This document shows, one piece after another, positions 42,830-52,401 of a stretch of 64,000 nt of DNA (its first letter is position 1; each line of letters opens with the position of its first letter). Below the pieces are notes generated by a model, which was given only the letters and a program-made list of their open reading frames with translations, searched no databases and was not told where the DNA came from. Location of the stretch: NCBI GenBank assembly GCA_019637105.1, contig JAHBWF010000001.1, positions 62,001-126,000 on the forward strand. Reading direction: 5' to 3'. The stretch comes from Labilithrix sp. (lineage in GTDB: Bacteria; Myxococcota_A; Polyangia; Polyangiales; Polyangiaceae). The position numbers were made by a program, and so were the translations under genes.

Positions 42830-44477
42830 CAAGCGCCTCATCGACTCCCTCCCCGCGCCGCTCCGCCTCTGGGCGGAGAGGGCGGCGGCCTGGGCGAAGG
42901 GCCTCCCCCGGTCGGCGCGGATCTTCGTCGTCACGACCGCGCTGGCGCTCGCGGCGCTCGGCGGGTTCGTCGCCCTCCGCACGTCGAACCCGCCGTACGC
43001 CGTGCTCTACTCGAACCTCGATCGGGACGACGCCGCGGCGGTGGTGGCGAAGCTGAAGGAGATGAAGGTCCCGTACCGGATCGAGGCCGACGGCGCGATC
43101 ATCGAGGTCCCCGAGGCGAACGCCCGCGAGCTCCGCCTCGAGCTCGCCGGCGGCGGGCTGCCGCGCGGCGGCGCCGTGGGGTTCGAGAGCTTCGACAAGA
43201 TGCGCCTCGGCGCGACCGAGTTCGAGCAGCGGATCCTCTACCGGCGCGCGCTCGAAGGCGAGCTCGCCCGGACCATCGGCACCGTCGCCGCCGTCCAGAC
43301 CGCGCGCGTCCACCTCGTGTTGCCGGAGAAGTCCGTGTTCGTCAGCCGGAACGAGCCCTCCTCGGCGTCGATCGTCCTCAAGCTTCGCGGCGGCCGCGCG
43401 CTCGGCGCCGGCGAGGTCGCCGGCATCGTCCACCTCGTGTCGACGTCGGTCGCCGGCCTGAGCCCCGATCACGTCGCGGTCGTGACCACCGAGGGCGCCG
43501 TCCTCCACAAACCGCGCCGTCCGGGCGAGGACGGCTCCGGCGACGACGACCGGGCCTCGCAGGCGCGCTCGCTCGAGGCGACGCTCGAGGAGCGCGCCCG
43601 CTCGATGGTCGAGAAGGTCACCGGCCCCGGCCGGGTCGACGTGCGCGTCACGGTCGACCTCGATCCCGCGCGCGTCGAGCGCGTCGAGGATCACTACGAT
43701 CCGAGCAAGACGGCGCTCCGCAGCGAGGAGCGCAACGTCGAGCGGAGCGGCGAGGACGTGCCCGTCGCGGGCGTCCCCGGGGCGGAGAGCAACCTCCCCG
43801 GCGGCGCCGCCGCGCGCGCCGCGGCCGCGGACGGCGGAGCCCCCGAGGTCGCGGGCGTCGCGCCCGGCGCCACGCGCGACGCGCACACGCGGAACTTCGA
43901 GGTCGATCGCGTGACCGAGAAGCGCACGATCGCGGGCGGCGCGCTCCGGCGCGTCACCGTCGCGGTCGTCATCGACGGCTCGCCCGTCGCGGGCGGCGCG
44001 CCCCGCTCGAAGGAGGAGATCGAGAAGATCGCCGGCCTCGTGCGCAGCGCGGTCGGCTTCGACGAGCGCCGCGGCGACGCCGTCACCGTCGAGGCGGTGC
44101 CGTTCCTCGCCCGCGAGGCGCCCGACGCGGCGCCGGAGCCGAAGGCGCTGCCCGCCTGGCTCGAGCCGAAGAAGGTCGCGCCGTTCGCCGGCGGCGCCCT
44201 CGCGCTCCTCGCGCTCGTCTCGGCGGGCCTCGTGGTCCGCGCCCGCCGCCGGCGCCGCAAGGTCACGGCGGCCCTCGCCCTCGCCGCCGCGAAGGAGAAG
44301 GCCAGCGCCGAGGCGGTCACCGTCGAGCTGCTCGACGCCGCCGCCGACAAGCCCGAGTCGCCCGACGACCTTCGCCGCCTCGTCCGCGAGCGCGCCGCGA
44401 GCGATCCCGCGACCGCCGCCCTCGTCGTGCGCTCCTGGCTCGGTCAGCACGAGGCCGTCCGCGAAGAGGCGGCTTGA
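42822..44477 (+). CDS. fliF: Flagellar MS-ring protein FliF
   Basis: The 551-residue inner-membrane ring protein is the assembly base. TM1 lies at about 33-53 (FVVTTALALAALGGFVALR). Ring-building motifs follow (AVLYSNLDRDDAAAVVAKLK, YRIEADGAIIEVPE), then YRRALEGELARTIGTVAAVQ with TARVHLVLPEKSVF and VHLVSTSVAGLSPDHVAVV. TM2 is near 447-468 (GGALALLALVSAGLVV), followed by a cytoplasmic tail that binds FliG. The tail is shorter or more diverged than in enterics, without an obvious acidic last motif. Confidence 0.94.
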   Translation: MSDKRLIDSLPAPLRLWAERAAAWAKGLPRSARIFVVTTALALAALGGFVALRTSNPPYAVLYSNLDRDDAAAVVAKLKEMKVPYRIEADGAIIEVPEANARELRLELAGGGLPRGGAVGFESFDKMRLGATEFEQRILYRRALEGELARTIGTVAAVQTARVHLVLPEKSVFVSRNEPSSASIVLKLRGGRALGAGEVAGIVHLVSTSVAGLSPDHVAVVTTEGAVLHKPRRPGEDGSGDDDRASQARSLEATLEERARSMVEKVTGPGRVDVRVTVDLDPARVERVEDHYDPSKTALRSEERNVERSGEDVPVAGVPGAESNLPGGAAARAAAADGGAPEVAGVAPGATRDAHTRNFEVDRVTEKRTIAGGALRRVTVAVVIDGSPVAGGAPRSKEEIEKIAGLVRSAVGFDERRGDAVTVEAVPFLAREAPDAAPEPKALPAWLEPKKVAPFAGGALALLALVSAGLVVRARRRRRKVTAALALAAAKEKASAEAVTVELLDAAADKPESPDDLRRLVRERAASDPATAALVVRSWLGQHEAVREEAA

Positions 44478-44518
44478 ACGTTGCATCCCGAAGTCGCGAA
44501 CCCGCCCGGAGACCCTCG

Positions 44519-45487
44519 ATGATCACGAACGCCGAGAAGGCCGTCCTGTTCTTGCTGTCGCTCGACGAAGAGGTCGCGCGGCCGATCGTCGACGAGCTCG
44601 ACGAGGACGACATCCGGAAGCTGCGCTCGGTCGCGTCGACGATGCGCGTCGTGCCGAAGGACGCCGTCGACCGGACCTTCAAGGAGTTCCTCGAGAAGTC
44701 GGACACGGCCGTCGCCGTCCCGCGCGGCGGGCTCCGCTACCTCCGTCGCCTCTCCGCCGGCTCGATCGGCGAGGACCGCGCGCGCGCGCTGTTCGAGGAC
44801 GGCGTGACGAGCCCGCTGGCGCGCCTCGAGGCCGCCTCCCCCGAGGACGTCGCCGGGCTCCTCGGCAACGAGCCGCCGCAGCTCGCGGCCGCCGTGCTCT
44901 CGATGCTGTCGCCGACGGCGGCGGCGGAGATCGTCAACGCGCTGGGGGACGAGCAGAAGACCCCGCTCGTGAAGCACATGAGCCGGATGAAGCAGCTCCC
45001 GGCGAGCGTCCTCGAGGACGTGGCGTCGGCGCTCGCGGCCCAGCTCCCCGAGCCGGAGGCCACGGCGCTCGTCAGCGTCGACGGCGTCGCCAAGGCGGCC
45101 GAGCTCCTCAACGCGTCGTCGAAGACCGCGTCGACGTCGATCCTCTCGAACCTCGAGGCCGAGGATCCGGATCTCGCCGCGATCGTCCGCCAGGCGATGT
45201 TCACCTTCGACGACCTGGCGCGCATCGACGTCCGCGGCATGCGGACGCTGCTCCGCGAGGTCGCGACCGATCGGCTCACGCTCGCCCTGCGCGGCGCCTC
45301 GGACGCCGTGCTCGAGGCGGTCTTCCGCGGGCTCTCGCAGCGCGCCGCGGACCTCATCCGCGACGACCTCGAGAACATGGGCCACGTCCGGAAGGCCGAC
45401 GTCGAGGCCGCGCGCCGCGAGGTCGTCGACGTCGCCCTGACGCTCGAGGACCAGGGCAAGCTCTCGCTCGGGCGGGAGGACGAGTGA
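44519..45487 (+). CDS. fliG: Flagellar rotor/switch protein FliG
   Basis: The 322-residue rotor subunit carries torque. The N-terminal FliF-binding domain (ITNAEKAVLFLLSLDEEVAR) is followed by a middle domain whose usual EHPQ motif is here NEPPQLAAAVLSMLSP. The C-terminal torque domain contains MFTFDDLARIDVRGMRTLLR with charged residues and a long helix (LSQRAADLIRDDLENMG). Start: ATG 44519 with GGAG eight bases upstream; a TTG at 44474 would add 15 residues. It appears intact, which matters because its C-ring partners FliM and FliN do not. Confidence 0.93.
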   Translation: MITNAEKAVLFLLSLDEEVARPIVDELDEDDIRKLRSVASTMRVVPKDAVDRTFKEFLEKSDTAVAVPRGGLRYLRRLSAGSIGEDRARALFEDGVTSPLARLEAASPEDVAGLLGNEPPQLAAAVLSMLSPTAAAEIVNALGDEQKTPLVKHMSRMKQLPASVLEDVASALAAQLPEPEATALVSVDGVAKAAELLNASSKTASTSILSNLEAEDPDLAAIVRQAMFTFDDLARIDVRGMRTLLREVATDRLTLALRGASDAVLEAVFRGLSQRAADLIRDDLENMGHVRKADVEAARREVVDVALTLEDQGKLSLGREDE

Positions 45488-46170
45488 TGGGGGCCGCGCG
45501 CCGGATCTCGCCGGCCCCGTGGGCGCGGCCCGGGGCGCCGCGGGTCTCCGGACGGCCCTCGTGGATCGGAATGCCGCGCGTCACGCCGGGATCGGTCGCG
45601 CCGCCGCCGCGCGCGCCGTCGATGCCCCCGCCGTCGGAGGGGCCGCGCCGGCCGTCGCAGTCGATGATCGCGCCCTCGATCGTCCCGCTGGCGCGGGCGT
45701 CGGCGCCGCCCTCGTCGCCGATCATCCAGTCGGCGCGCGAGCTCGAGCTCGAGCGCGAGGTCCTCGCCCTCCGCGAAGAGGTGGCGCGCCTCGCCGTCGA
45801 GCTCGCGTCCGTGCGGGCGCGCGTGCTCGAGGAGAGCGAGCCCGAGGTCGTCCGGCTGGCCGTGACGGTGGCCGCGCGCGTCGTCGGGCGCGAGCTGGCG
45901 ACCGAACCGTCGCTCGTGACGGGGTGGATCCAGGACGGCCTCGCCGCGCTGCCGGGCAAGGAGGCGCTCGTCGCCGTCGCCCCGGACGTCGCGGCGGCCG
46001 TCGCGCCCGACGCGCTCGCGGCCGCCGCCGCCGGCGCGCGCGTCGTCGTCGACGCCGGGCTGCGGCCCGGCACGTGCGAGCTCCGCGAGGGCGCGACCGT
46101 CGTGCCGATCGGCGCGGGCGAGCGGATCGCGGCCATCTCCGACGCGCTCGGCGTCGATCGGGAGTCGTGA
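45487..46170 (+). CDS. fliH: Flagellar export regulator FliH
   Basis: The 227-residue protein regulates the export ATPase FliI. The Pro/Arg-rich N-terminal 80 residues include several PPP stretches. A coiled coil follows (ELELEREVLALREEVARLAV), then the FliH C-terminal domain (EVVRLAVTVAARVVGRELAT, VTGWIQDGLAALPGKEALV, GTCELREGATVVPIGAGERI). ATG 45487 overlaps the fliG stop; a GTG three bases earlier is possible. The assignment follows the domain pattern and its place before fliI. Confidence 0.88.
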   Translation: MGAARRISPAPWARPGAPRVSGRPSWIGMPRVTPGSVAPPPRAPSMPPPSEGPRRPSQSMIAPSIVPLARASAPPSSPIIQSARELELEREVLALREEVARLAVELASVRARVLEESEPEVVRLAVTVAARVVGRELATEPSLVTGWIQDGLAALPGKEALVAVAPDVAAAVAPDALAAAAAGARVVVDAGLRPGTCELREGATVVPIGAGERIAAISDALGVDRES

Positions 46171-46172
46171 CG

Positions 46173-47486
46173 ATGATCGATCTGTCGAGCTACGAGGCCG
46201 AGGTCCGCGCCGCCCCGCTGGCGCGCGCGGAGGGGCGCGTGGAGAAGGTCGTCGGCCTGCTGGTCGAGATCTCCGGGCTCGACGGCGCCGTCGGGCGCGA
46301 GCTCGAGATCGACCTGCCCGGCCGGCGCGTCACGCTCGAGGTGATCGGCTTCCGCGACGGCCGGCTCCTCGCGGCGCCGCTCGGTCCGACGTCGGGGATC
46401 GCGCCCGGCGCCCGGGTCCGCCTCCGGACGAGCGAGGCCAGCGCCGAGGTGGGAGAGGCGCTGCTCGGCCGCGTGATCGACGCCTTCGGCCGGCCGCTCG
46501 ATCAGCGGCCGCCGCCGCGCGGAGCCGCGCGCTCGCCGCTCCACGCGGAGCCGCCCGCGCCGTTCGCGCGCCGTCCGATCGACACGCCGCTCGAGACCGG
46601 CGTCCGCGCGCTCGACGCGCTGCTCGCCTTCGGAGAGGGGCAGCGCATCGGGCTCTTCGCCGGTACCGGGGTAGGGAAGAGCACGCTCCTGGGGATGCTC
46701 TGCCGCCACGCGAACGCCGACGTCATCGTCGCCGCGCTCATCGGGGAGCGCGGGCGCGAGGTCGGCGACTTCGTCCGCCACGCGATCGGCCCGGAGAGCC
46801 TCTCGCGCTGCGTCGTCGTCGCGGCGACCAGCGACGCCCCGCCGCTCGTCCGTGTCCGAGGCGCCCTCCGCGCGACGGCGATCGCCGAGCACTTCCGCAA
46901 GCAGGGCAAGCGCGTGCTGCTCGTGATGGACTCGGTCACACGCTACGCGATGGCGCTGCGCGAGGCGTCGCTCGCCGCCGGCGAGCCGCCCCTCACGAAG
47001 GGGTACACGCCGACGGTCTTCGCGGCGCTCCCGCCGCTGCTCGAGCGCGCCGGACGCGACAGCGGCCCCGGCTCGATCACCGCGGTCTACACGGTGCTCG
47101 TCGAGGGCGACGACATGAACGACCCCATCGCCGACACCGTGCGCGGGATCCTCGACGGGCACGTCATCCTCTCGCGCAAGCTCGGCGATCGCGGGCACCA
47201 CCCGGCCATCGACGTGCTGCGCAGCGTGTCCCGCGTGGCGCGCGACGTCTCGACGTCGGAGCACGTGGGGGCCGCCGGGCGCGTGCGCGAGCTGCTCGCC
47301 GCCTACGAAGAGGCGGCGGACCTGATCCAGATCGGCGCTTACGTCCCCGGATCGGACGCGCGCGTCGACGCGGCGCGCGCGTTGCATCCGGTCATCGAAG
47401 CGCTGCTGCGACAACCTCCTGACGAGGTCACCTCGCGCGGCGAGACGATCGCCCGGCTCCGTGCGATCGCGGAGAGGTCACGCTGA
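46173..47486 (+). CDS. fliI: Flagellum-specific ATPase FliI
   Basis: The 437-residue ATPase of the flagellar type III export machine has the P-loop GLFAGTGVGKSTL and Walker B RVLLVMDSVTRYAMALREAS. The substrate/arginine region includes GYTPTVFAALPPLLERAGRD, and the C-terminal domain includes SRKLGDRGHHPAIDVLRSVS. All family elements are present at normal length. The frame is open upstream, but ATG 46173 just after the fliH stop is right. The GTG 46167 overlap is an alternative. Confidence 0.95.
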   Translation: MIDLSSYEAEVRAAPLARAEGRVEKVVGLLVEISGLDGAVGRELEIDLPGRRVTLEVIGFRDGRLLAAPLGPTSGIAPGARVRLRTSEASAEVGEALLGRVIDAFGRPLDQRPPPRGAARSPLHAEPPAPFARRPIDTPLETGVRALDALLAFGEGQRIGLFAGTGVGKSTLLGMLCRHANADVIVAALIGERGREVGDFVRHAIGPESLSRCVVVAATSDAPPLVRVRGALRATAIAEHFRKQGKRVLLVMDSVTRYAMALREASLAAGEPPLTKGYTPTVFAALPPLLERAGRDSGPGSITAVYTVLVEGDDMNDPIADTVRGILDGHVILSRKLGDRGHHPAIDVLRSVSRVARDVSTSEHVGAAGRVRELLAAYEEAADLIQIGAYVPGSDARVDAARALHPVIEALLRQPPDEVTSRGETIARLRAIAERSR

Positions 47487-47488
47487 CG

Positions 47489-47920
47489 ATGAAGACGAAG
47501 CAGATGAAGACGATGGGACGCCTGATCGACGTGAAGCGGCGGGCGGTCGACGCCGCGGAGGCGGCGCACGCGGCGGCGCACGCGCGGACGCGCGCCGCCG
47601 AGCAGGCGCGGATCCACGCCGATCGGACGTGGCTCGCCGCGCTCGACGCGGCCGACCACATCGGCCTGGTGGCCGATCTCGAGGACCGCGACGCGCAGAT
47701 CCGCGCGCTCCGTCGCGCCGTCGACCAGGCGGAGCAGCGCCACGCGCTCGCGCGCTCCGAGGAGCTCGCGGCGCGCGAGGCGATGACCGAGGCGCGCGTC
47801 GAGCTCCGCCGGTTCGAGCGGTGGCTCGAGAAGGCCGTCGCCGAGGGGCAGGCCGAGCAGCGGCAGCGCGAGCGCGTCGCCGAAGACGAGGTCGCCGCGC
47901 GGAAGCTGCGCGCCGGATGA
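47489..47920 (+). CDS. fliJ: Flagellar export chaperone FliJ
   Basis: The 143-residue almost entirely helical protein forms a two-stranded coiled coil. The core is AVDAAEAAHAAAHARTRAAE, then DAQIRALRRAVDQAEQRHAL and RVELRRFERWLEKAVAEG. FliJ sits in the FliI hexamer and escorts chaperones. It follows fliI by two bases; several Met codons near the start (47489, 47504, 47513) make the exact N-terminus uncertain. The assignment is by coiled-coil form, size and position. Confidence 0.82.
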   Translation: MKTKQMKTMGRLIDVKRRAVDAAEAAHAAAHARTRAAEQARIHADRTWLAALDAADHIGLVADLEDRDAQIRALRRAVDQAEQRHALARSEELAAREAMTEARVELRRFERWLEKAVAEGQAEQRQRERVAEDEVAARKLRAG

Positions 47921-47960
47921 CGCCGCGCCCGTCCGGGGACGGGCCACGAAGGAGCCAGCC

Positions 47961-49878
47961 ATGAACAGCGTTTCCCGCCCGGCGGCCGACGGCCTCGCGG
48001 CGATCGATCTCTCGCGCGCGCTCGGCGGTCCGGGCGCGCGGCCCCTCGAGCCGGGCCGAGCCGCCTTCGACGCCGCGCTCGCGCGCGTGCAGGGAGGCGC
48101 GGACCCCGAGCTCGAGGTCGAGGTGTCGGCCGAGACCGAGGACGCGGAGGAGGCGGAGCGATCCGCGCCGCCGGCCGTCGCGTCGCCGGCGGCGTTCGTG
48201 CCTCCGCCGGTCCTCGGCGCGTCGCCGTGCCGGCGTTCGAGGCCGATCCGGCGGCGGTCGCATCGCGCGTCGCGCCGAAGGGGCGCGCGGGCGGCGAGGG
48301 GGCCGTGGGGTCGCGGGCGGACGCGGTCGGGTTCGGGGAGGCGAGCGGGTTCGCGGGCGGGGAGGGGGTTGTCCGCGGGAGGGGGCCGGGTTCGCGAGGG
48401 CGATGGGCCTTTGCGGGCGGGGGAGGTGAGGGGGAGCGCGGACGCGGCGGGCCTCGCGGGCGGGGTGCCGTCGGCGTCGCCGCAGGCCTCCCCGTCGAGG
48501 TCGGCTGACGACGTGCGGGCGGCCGTGGGCCGAGGCCGCCGTACCGCCGAGGGCGCGGCGACGGCGCGGACACGCGCACCGCCGAGGCGTTACCCAAGCG
48601 ACGTCGTCTGGCGCGAAGCCTCCGACGAGGGACGCCGCGCGCGACGCGCCGGCGCAAGGCGTACTCCGATGCCGGCGCGGCCGCGACGCTGGCGGCGATC
48701 CCCTGCGAGCGCCGACGCGCGCGGCGACGGCGGGAGATCCCCTGCGGCGCCGGCGCGGCCGCGTCGTTGGCGGGCGATCCCGCGAGCGTGGTCGCGCCCG
48801 CGGTCGGTCGCCGATGCCAGGAGCGCCGGCGCGCCCGCGGTGCGTCGCCCGTCGCCGGCGCCGCGAGCGCGCCTGCGGCGCCGCTCTCTCGCCGCCCACG
48901 CGAGCGCCGCCGCCCGTTCCGTCGATCCCGCGGCGGCGTCACGCTCGGCCGGCGCGCCGCGCTGCATCCCGCGCGACGCGGCAATGATGGCAGAGGCCGC
49001 CCATGCCATACGCCTGCCGCGAGATACGCGACGCGCCCGGTGACGTCTCCTCGGCGCGCGACGCCCCTCGCGGCGCCCGGCGCGCCTCGGTGCTGGCGCC
49101 GTCGCGGAGACGGCTCCCCTGCCGACGCCGGTGGCCGAGCGCGGATGCCGCGCCCGTCCCCACCGCCGCGCGCCGCGGCCCCTGGCCACGGAGAGCATCG
49201 CCCGCCGGTCCGGTCGAAGCGAGCGTCGGCGAGCGCACGGCGGCGTTCGCCGATCGTCTCTCGGGCGGCGACGCGGACGCCCGCTCGGGCGGCGACGCGG
49301 ACGTCCTCTTCGGCGCCTCGGACGCCGCCGCGCCGTTCGCGAACGGCGACGCCTCGGCGGCCCTCGCCGCGCCGCCGGGCGTCGGCGCGTCGTCGGAGGC
49401 CGTCAGGACGATGGCGCCCGTCACGGTTCCGTCGCCCGCCGCCGGCGCGGCGAGGGCCGCCGAGGGCCGCGAGGCCGGCGTCCGCGCGGCCGAGGTCGCC
49501 GGTCACCGGCGCGCGCTCGCCGGCGAGGCCCACGGGCGGATCGTGGTCCCGGAGCTCGGCAACGTCGAGGTCCGAGCGATCGCCGACGCCGCGAAGATCG
49601 ACGTTCACGTCCGCGCGGACGACGAGCGCGCCACGCGCGTGATCGCCGCCCACGCCCCCGAGCTCTCGGCGCACGTGCAGCGCGAGGTCCCCGAGGCGCG
49701 GGTCTTCGTGGAGCGTCCCGCCGGCGGCGACGCGACGGCGCGCGATCTCGGGGGCGACCACGGCGAGAGCCGCCGCGGAGCGCGCGAAGAGCGCGGCGAC
49801 GGCGACCGCGCGTCGCGGGTCGGCGTCGAAGGACCGTCGGTCCGACGTCAAAGAGCGCGGGTCCGGATCGTGCTTTGA
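47961..49878 (+). pseudogene. fliK: Hook-length control protein FliK, frameshifted
   Basis: The start is clear: AAGGAG before ATG 47961 and MNSVSRPAADGLAAIDLSRA, then a clean frame to about 48230. Coding character then switches frame (FEADPAAVASRVAP from 48227, ending at a TGA near 48508) and is scrambled in 48500-49100. Traces such as SDAGAAATLAAIP and GAGAAASLAGDPASVVA appear in it. A clean third frame resumes before about 49220 and runs to 49878 with a FliK C-terminal domain (HGRIVVPELGNVEVRAIADA, KIDVHVRADDERATRVIAAH, APELSAHVQREVPEARVF). It follows fliJ and precedes flgD, the expected place. Either a real pseudogene or indel errors in a repetitive linker. Confidence 0.65.
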
Positions 49879-49886
49879 GGATCGAC

Positions 49887-50564
49887 ATGGCGCTCTCCTC
49901 CGTCACGTCCGCCGCGGGCACCAACACGCCGACGACCTCCGAGCCGACGGAGAAGTCGGCGCTCGACAAGGACGCCTTCCTCAAGCTCCTCGTCGCGCAG
50001 CTCTCCCACCAGGACCCGCTCCAGCCGACCGAGGGCACCGAGTTCGTGGCCCAGCTCTCGCAGTTCGCGATGGTCGAGCAGTCGATCGCGCAGTCGGCGA
50101 AGCTCGACGTCCTCTCGGCGCAGATGACGGGCCTCGCGAGCAACGAGGCCGCCGGGCTCGTCGGCAAGGACGTCACCGTCCGCGGCAACGGCATCGCGTT
50201 CGACGGCGTCACCGCGACGGGCTCGAGCGTCAACCTCGACGCCGCGGCCGCGAAGGTCACCGTCCGCATCCAGGACGCGTCCGGCAAGACGGTGCGCACC
50301 CTCGAGCTCGGCCCGCGCGGCGCGGGCGCGGTGCCCATCACGTGGGACGGCAAGGACGACGCCGGCCAGCCGGTCGCGAAGGGCACCTACGCGATCAAGG
50401 TCGACGCGCAGACGGCCGACGGCAAGTCGGTGAACACGTCTCAGGACGTGAGCGGCAAGGTCACGAAGGTGTCGTTCGAAAAAGGTTACCCGGAGCTCCT
50501 TCTCGACTCCGGTGTCACGGCTCCAATCTCGGAGCTCGTGAGCGTAGGAGGAACGGTTCGATGA
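49887..50564 (+). CDS. flgD: Hook scaffolding (capping) protein FlgD
   Basis: The 225-residue hook cap has the N-terminal FlgD signature KDAFLKLLVAQLSHQDPLQP, then EFVAQLSQFAMVEQSIAQS. The central Ig-like domain contains FlgD-type TVRTLELGPRGAGAVPITWD, GKDDAGQPVAKGTYAIKV. Normal length. The frame is clean throughout, in contrast to the neighbouring fliK and fliL-M. Its stop overlaps flgE (ATGA). Confidence 0.95.
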   Translation: MALSSVTSAAGTNTPTTSEPTEKSALDKDAFLKLLVAQLSHQDPLQPTEGTEFVAQLSQFAMVEQSIAQSAKLDVLSAQMTGLASNEAAGLVGKDVTVRGNGIAFDGVTATGSSVNLDAAAAKVTVRIQDASGKTVRTLELGPRGAGAVPITWDGKDDAGQPVAKGTYAIKVDAQTADGKSVNTSQDVSGKVTKVSFEKGYPELLLDSGVTAPISELVSVGGTVR

Positions 50565-51850
50565 GCATTACGAAGGCCATGTACTCGGGCGTCTCTGGAC
50601 TCACCGCCGAGAGCAACACGCTCAGCATCGTGGGTGAGAACATCGCCAACACGAACACCATCGGCTTCAAGCGCACGCGCGCGACGTTCGAGAACGTCCT
50701 CGGCGGCGCGATCGGCTCGCCCGACAACGTCGGCGGCGGCGTCCGACTCGGCCGCGCCCAGCAGATCTTCGCCCAGGGCGCGCTCGTCAACACCGGGCAG
50801 GCCACGGACGTCGCGCTCTCCGGCGACGGCTTCTTCGTCGTCAACGGCACGATCAACGGCGTCTCCGGCAACTTCTACACGCGCGCCGGCCAGCTCACGA
50901 TCCGCAACGACGGCGTCCTGGTCAACCCGCAGGGGATGGAGGTGCAGGGGTACGCGCCGAACGCGAGCGGCGGCTTCGACTCGCGCGTCGGGCGCCTCCA
51001 GCTCTCGACGGCGCAGCTCCCGCCGAAGCCGACGTCGTCGATCCGCGCCACGGCGAACCTCGACGCCTCGGCGACGCCGCCGACGGTCGCGTGGGACCCG
51101 CAGAACCCGGGCGCCTCGTCGAACCTCTCCACCACGATGACGGTCTACGACTCGCTCGGCAAGGCGCACGCGGTCGACCTCTACTTCACGAAGACCGGCG
51201 ACGGCACGTGGGACGTCCACGCCCTCGCGAAGGGCGACGAAGTGAACGGCGGCACGCCGGGAGAGAACTTCGAGTTCGCCACCGGCCAGCTCACGTTCGA
51301 CTCGGCCGGCGCGCTCCAGGACGTCCAGTGGAACCCGGCGGGGCAGATCAGCTTCAACGGCGCGACGCCGAACCAGGCGATCGACTTCGATTTCGGCACG
51401 TCGATCGCCGCGGGCGGGACGGGCCTCGGCGGGACGACCCAGTTCGGCTCGGCGAGCGCGGTCAGCGCGCAGTCGCAGGACGGCTACGGCTCGGGTGACC
51501 TCGCCGGCGTGAAGATCGACTCCGACGGCACCGTCAGCGGCGTCTACTCCAACGGTCAGACCGTGGCGGCGGGCAAGATGGCCGTCGCCAAGTTCCGCTC
51601 GAACGACGGCCTCGGCCGCGCGGGTCAGAACATGTGGGTCGCCACGCGTGAGTCGGGCGAAGCGGCCGTCGGCGCCGCCGGCGAGGGCGGTCGAGGCGCG
51701 ATGGTCGCCGGCTCGCTCGAGCAGTCGAACGTGGACATCGCCGAGCAGTTCGTGGGCCTCATCGCGCACCAGCGCGCCTTCCAGGCGAACAGCAAGACGA
51801 TCACGACGGCCGACCAGATGCTCCAGGAGATGATGGCCCTGAAGCAGTGA
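50561..51850 (+). CDS. flgE: Flagellar hook protein FlgE
   Basis: The 429-residue hook subunit has the N-terminus MYSGVSGLTAESNTLSIVGE with NIANTNTIGFKRTRATFENV. The central domain is beta-rich (STTMTVYDSLGKAHAVDLYF). The C-terminus SNVDIAEQFVGLIAHQRAFQ with ANSKTITTADQMLQEMM is diagnostic. AGGAGG precedes ATG 50561. Normal length and intact. It is the last clean gene before the broken fliL-fliM block. Confidence 0.96.
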   Translation: MSITKAMYSGVSGLTAESNTLSIVGENIANTNTIGFKRTRATFENVLGGAIGSPDNVGGGVRLGRAQQIFAQGALVNTGQATDVALSGDGFFVVNGTINGVSGNFYTRAGQLTIRNDGVLVNPQGMEVQGYAPNASGGFDSRVGRLQLSTAQLPPKPTSSIRATANLDASATPPTVAWDPQNPGASSNLSTTMTVYDSLGKAHAVDLYFTKTGDGTWDVHALAKGDEVNGGTPGENFEFATGQLTFDSAGALQDVQWNPAGQISFNGATPNQAIDFDFGTSIAAGGTGLGGTTQFGSASAVSAQSQDGYGSGDLAGVKIDSDGTVSGVYSNGQTVAAGKMAVAKFRSNDGLGRAGQNMWVATRESGEAAVGAAGEGGRGAMVAGSLEQSNVDIAEQFVGLIAHQRAFQANSKTITTADQMLQEMMALKQ

Positions 51851-51891
51851 CGTAGTCCGGCCGTTGGAGGAGACGAAGCGAAGAGCCCGCC

Positions 51892-52401
51892 ATGAGCACC
51901 GAGTCCAAGCCGAACACGCCCGCGCCGGACGCACCGGCCGGGGTCCCGACGAAGCCGTCGCCGATCGGCGGGCTCTTTCGCATCTTCCCGCGAACCGCAG
52001 TTACGCCGTGGGCGTTGCCTACGGTGGTACCGTGCGTCCGCGGCGCATCAGCGGCTGGCGCCCTGAGCACGCTCTGCGTACGTGCCGCTCAGAGCAAGCC
52101 TCCGGGGCCGACCCCCCGCTCGAGCTGCTCCTCATGACGCTCTTCGACGCGAGCAAGAAACCCCACCCGATGAAGATAAAATGACGCCGTCGAGTTCGAT
52201 CCGCACACGACCGAGGACCTCAAGAACTTGGTGCCCCTGCAGTGACGCCGTGCTCACGTACCTCCGCAGCGCTCACCCATTGAGGCAGGTCGTCGATCCC
52301 GGCACATTGGTATGATGCGCGCCGAGCCGACTGAGCGTTACGCCGCGGGCGAACAACGCCGAGCGGATCCTCCTTCGTCACGGACTTTCGTCGTCCAATG
52401 A
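51892..52401 (+). pseudogene. fliL: FliL remnant, frameshifted
   Basis: The start is MSTESKPNTPAPDAPAGVPT with KPSPIGGLF, a typical FliL cytoplasmic N-terminus. The frame is lost before any TM helix. Further on, fragments in different frames spell FliL: VEFDPHTTEDLKNLVPL (about 52190-52240), DAVLTYLRSA (about 52245-52275), VVDPGTL, and at the end the pieces TDF and VVQ, as in the usual FliL C-terminus. The stop TGA (52399-52401) overlaps the fliM ATG as ATGA. The total span is a multiple of three (170 codons), so net length is preserved despite several indels. FliL normally supports the stator. Confidence 0.6.
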
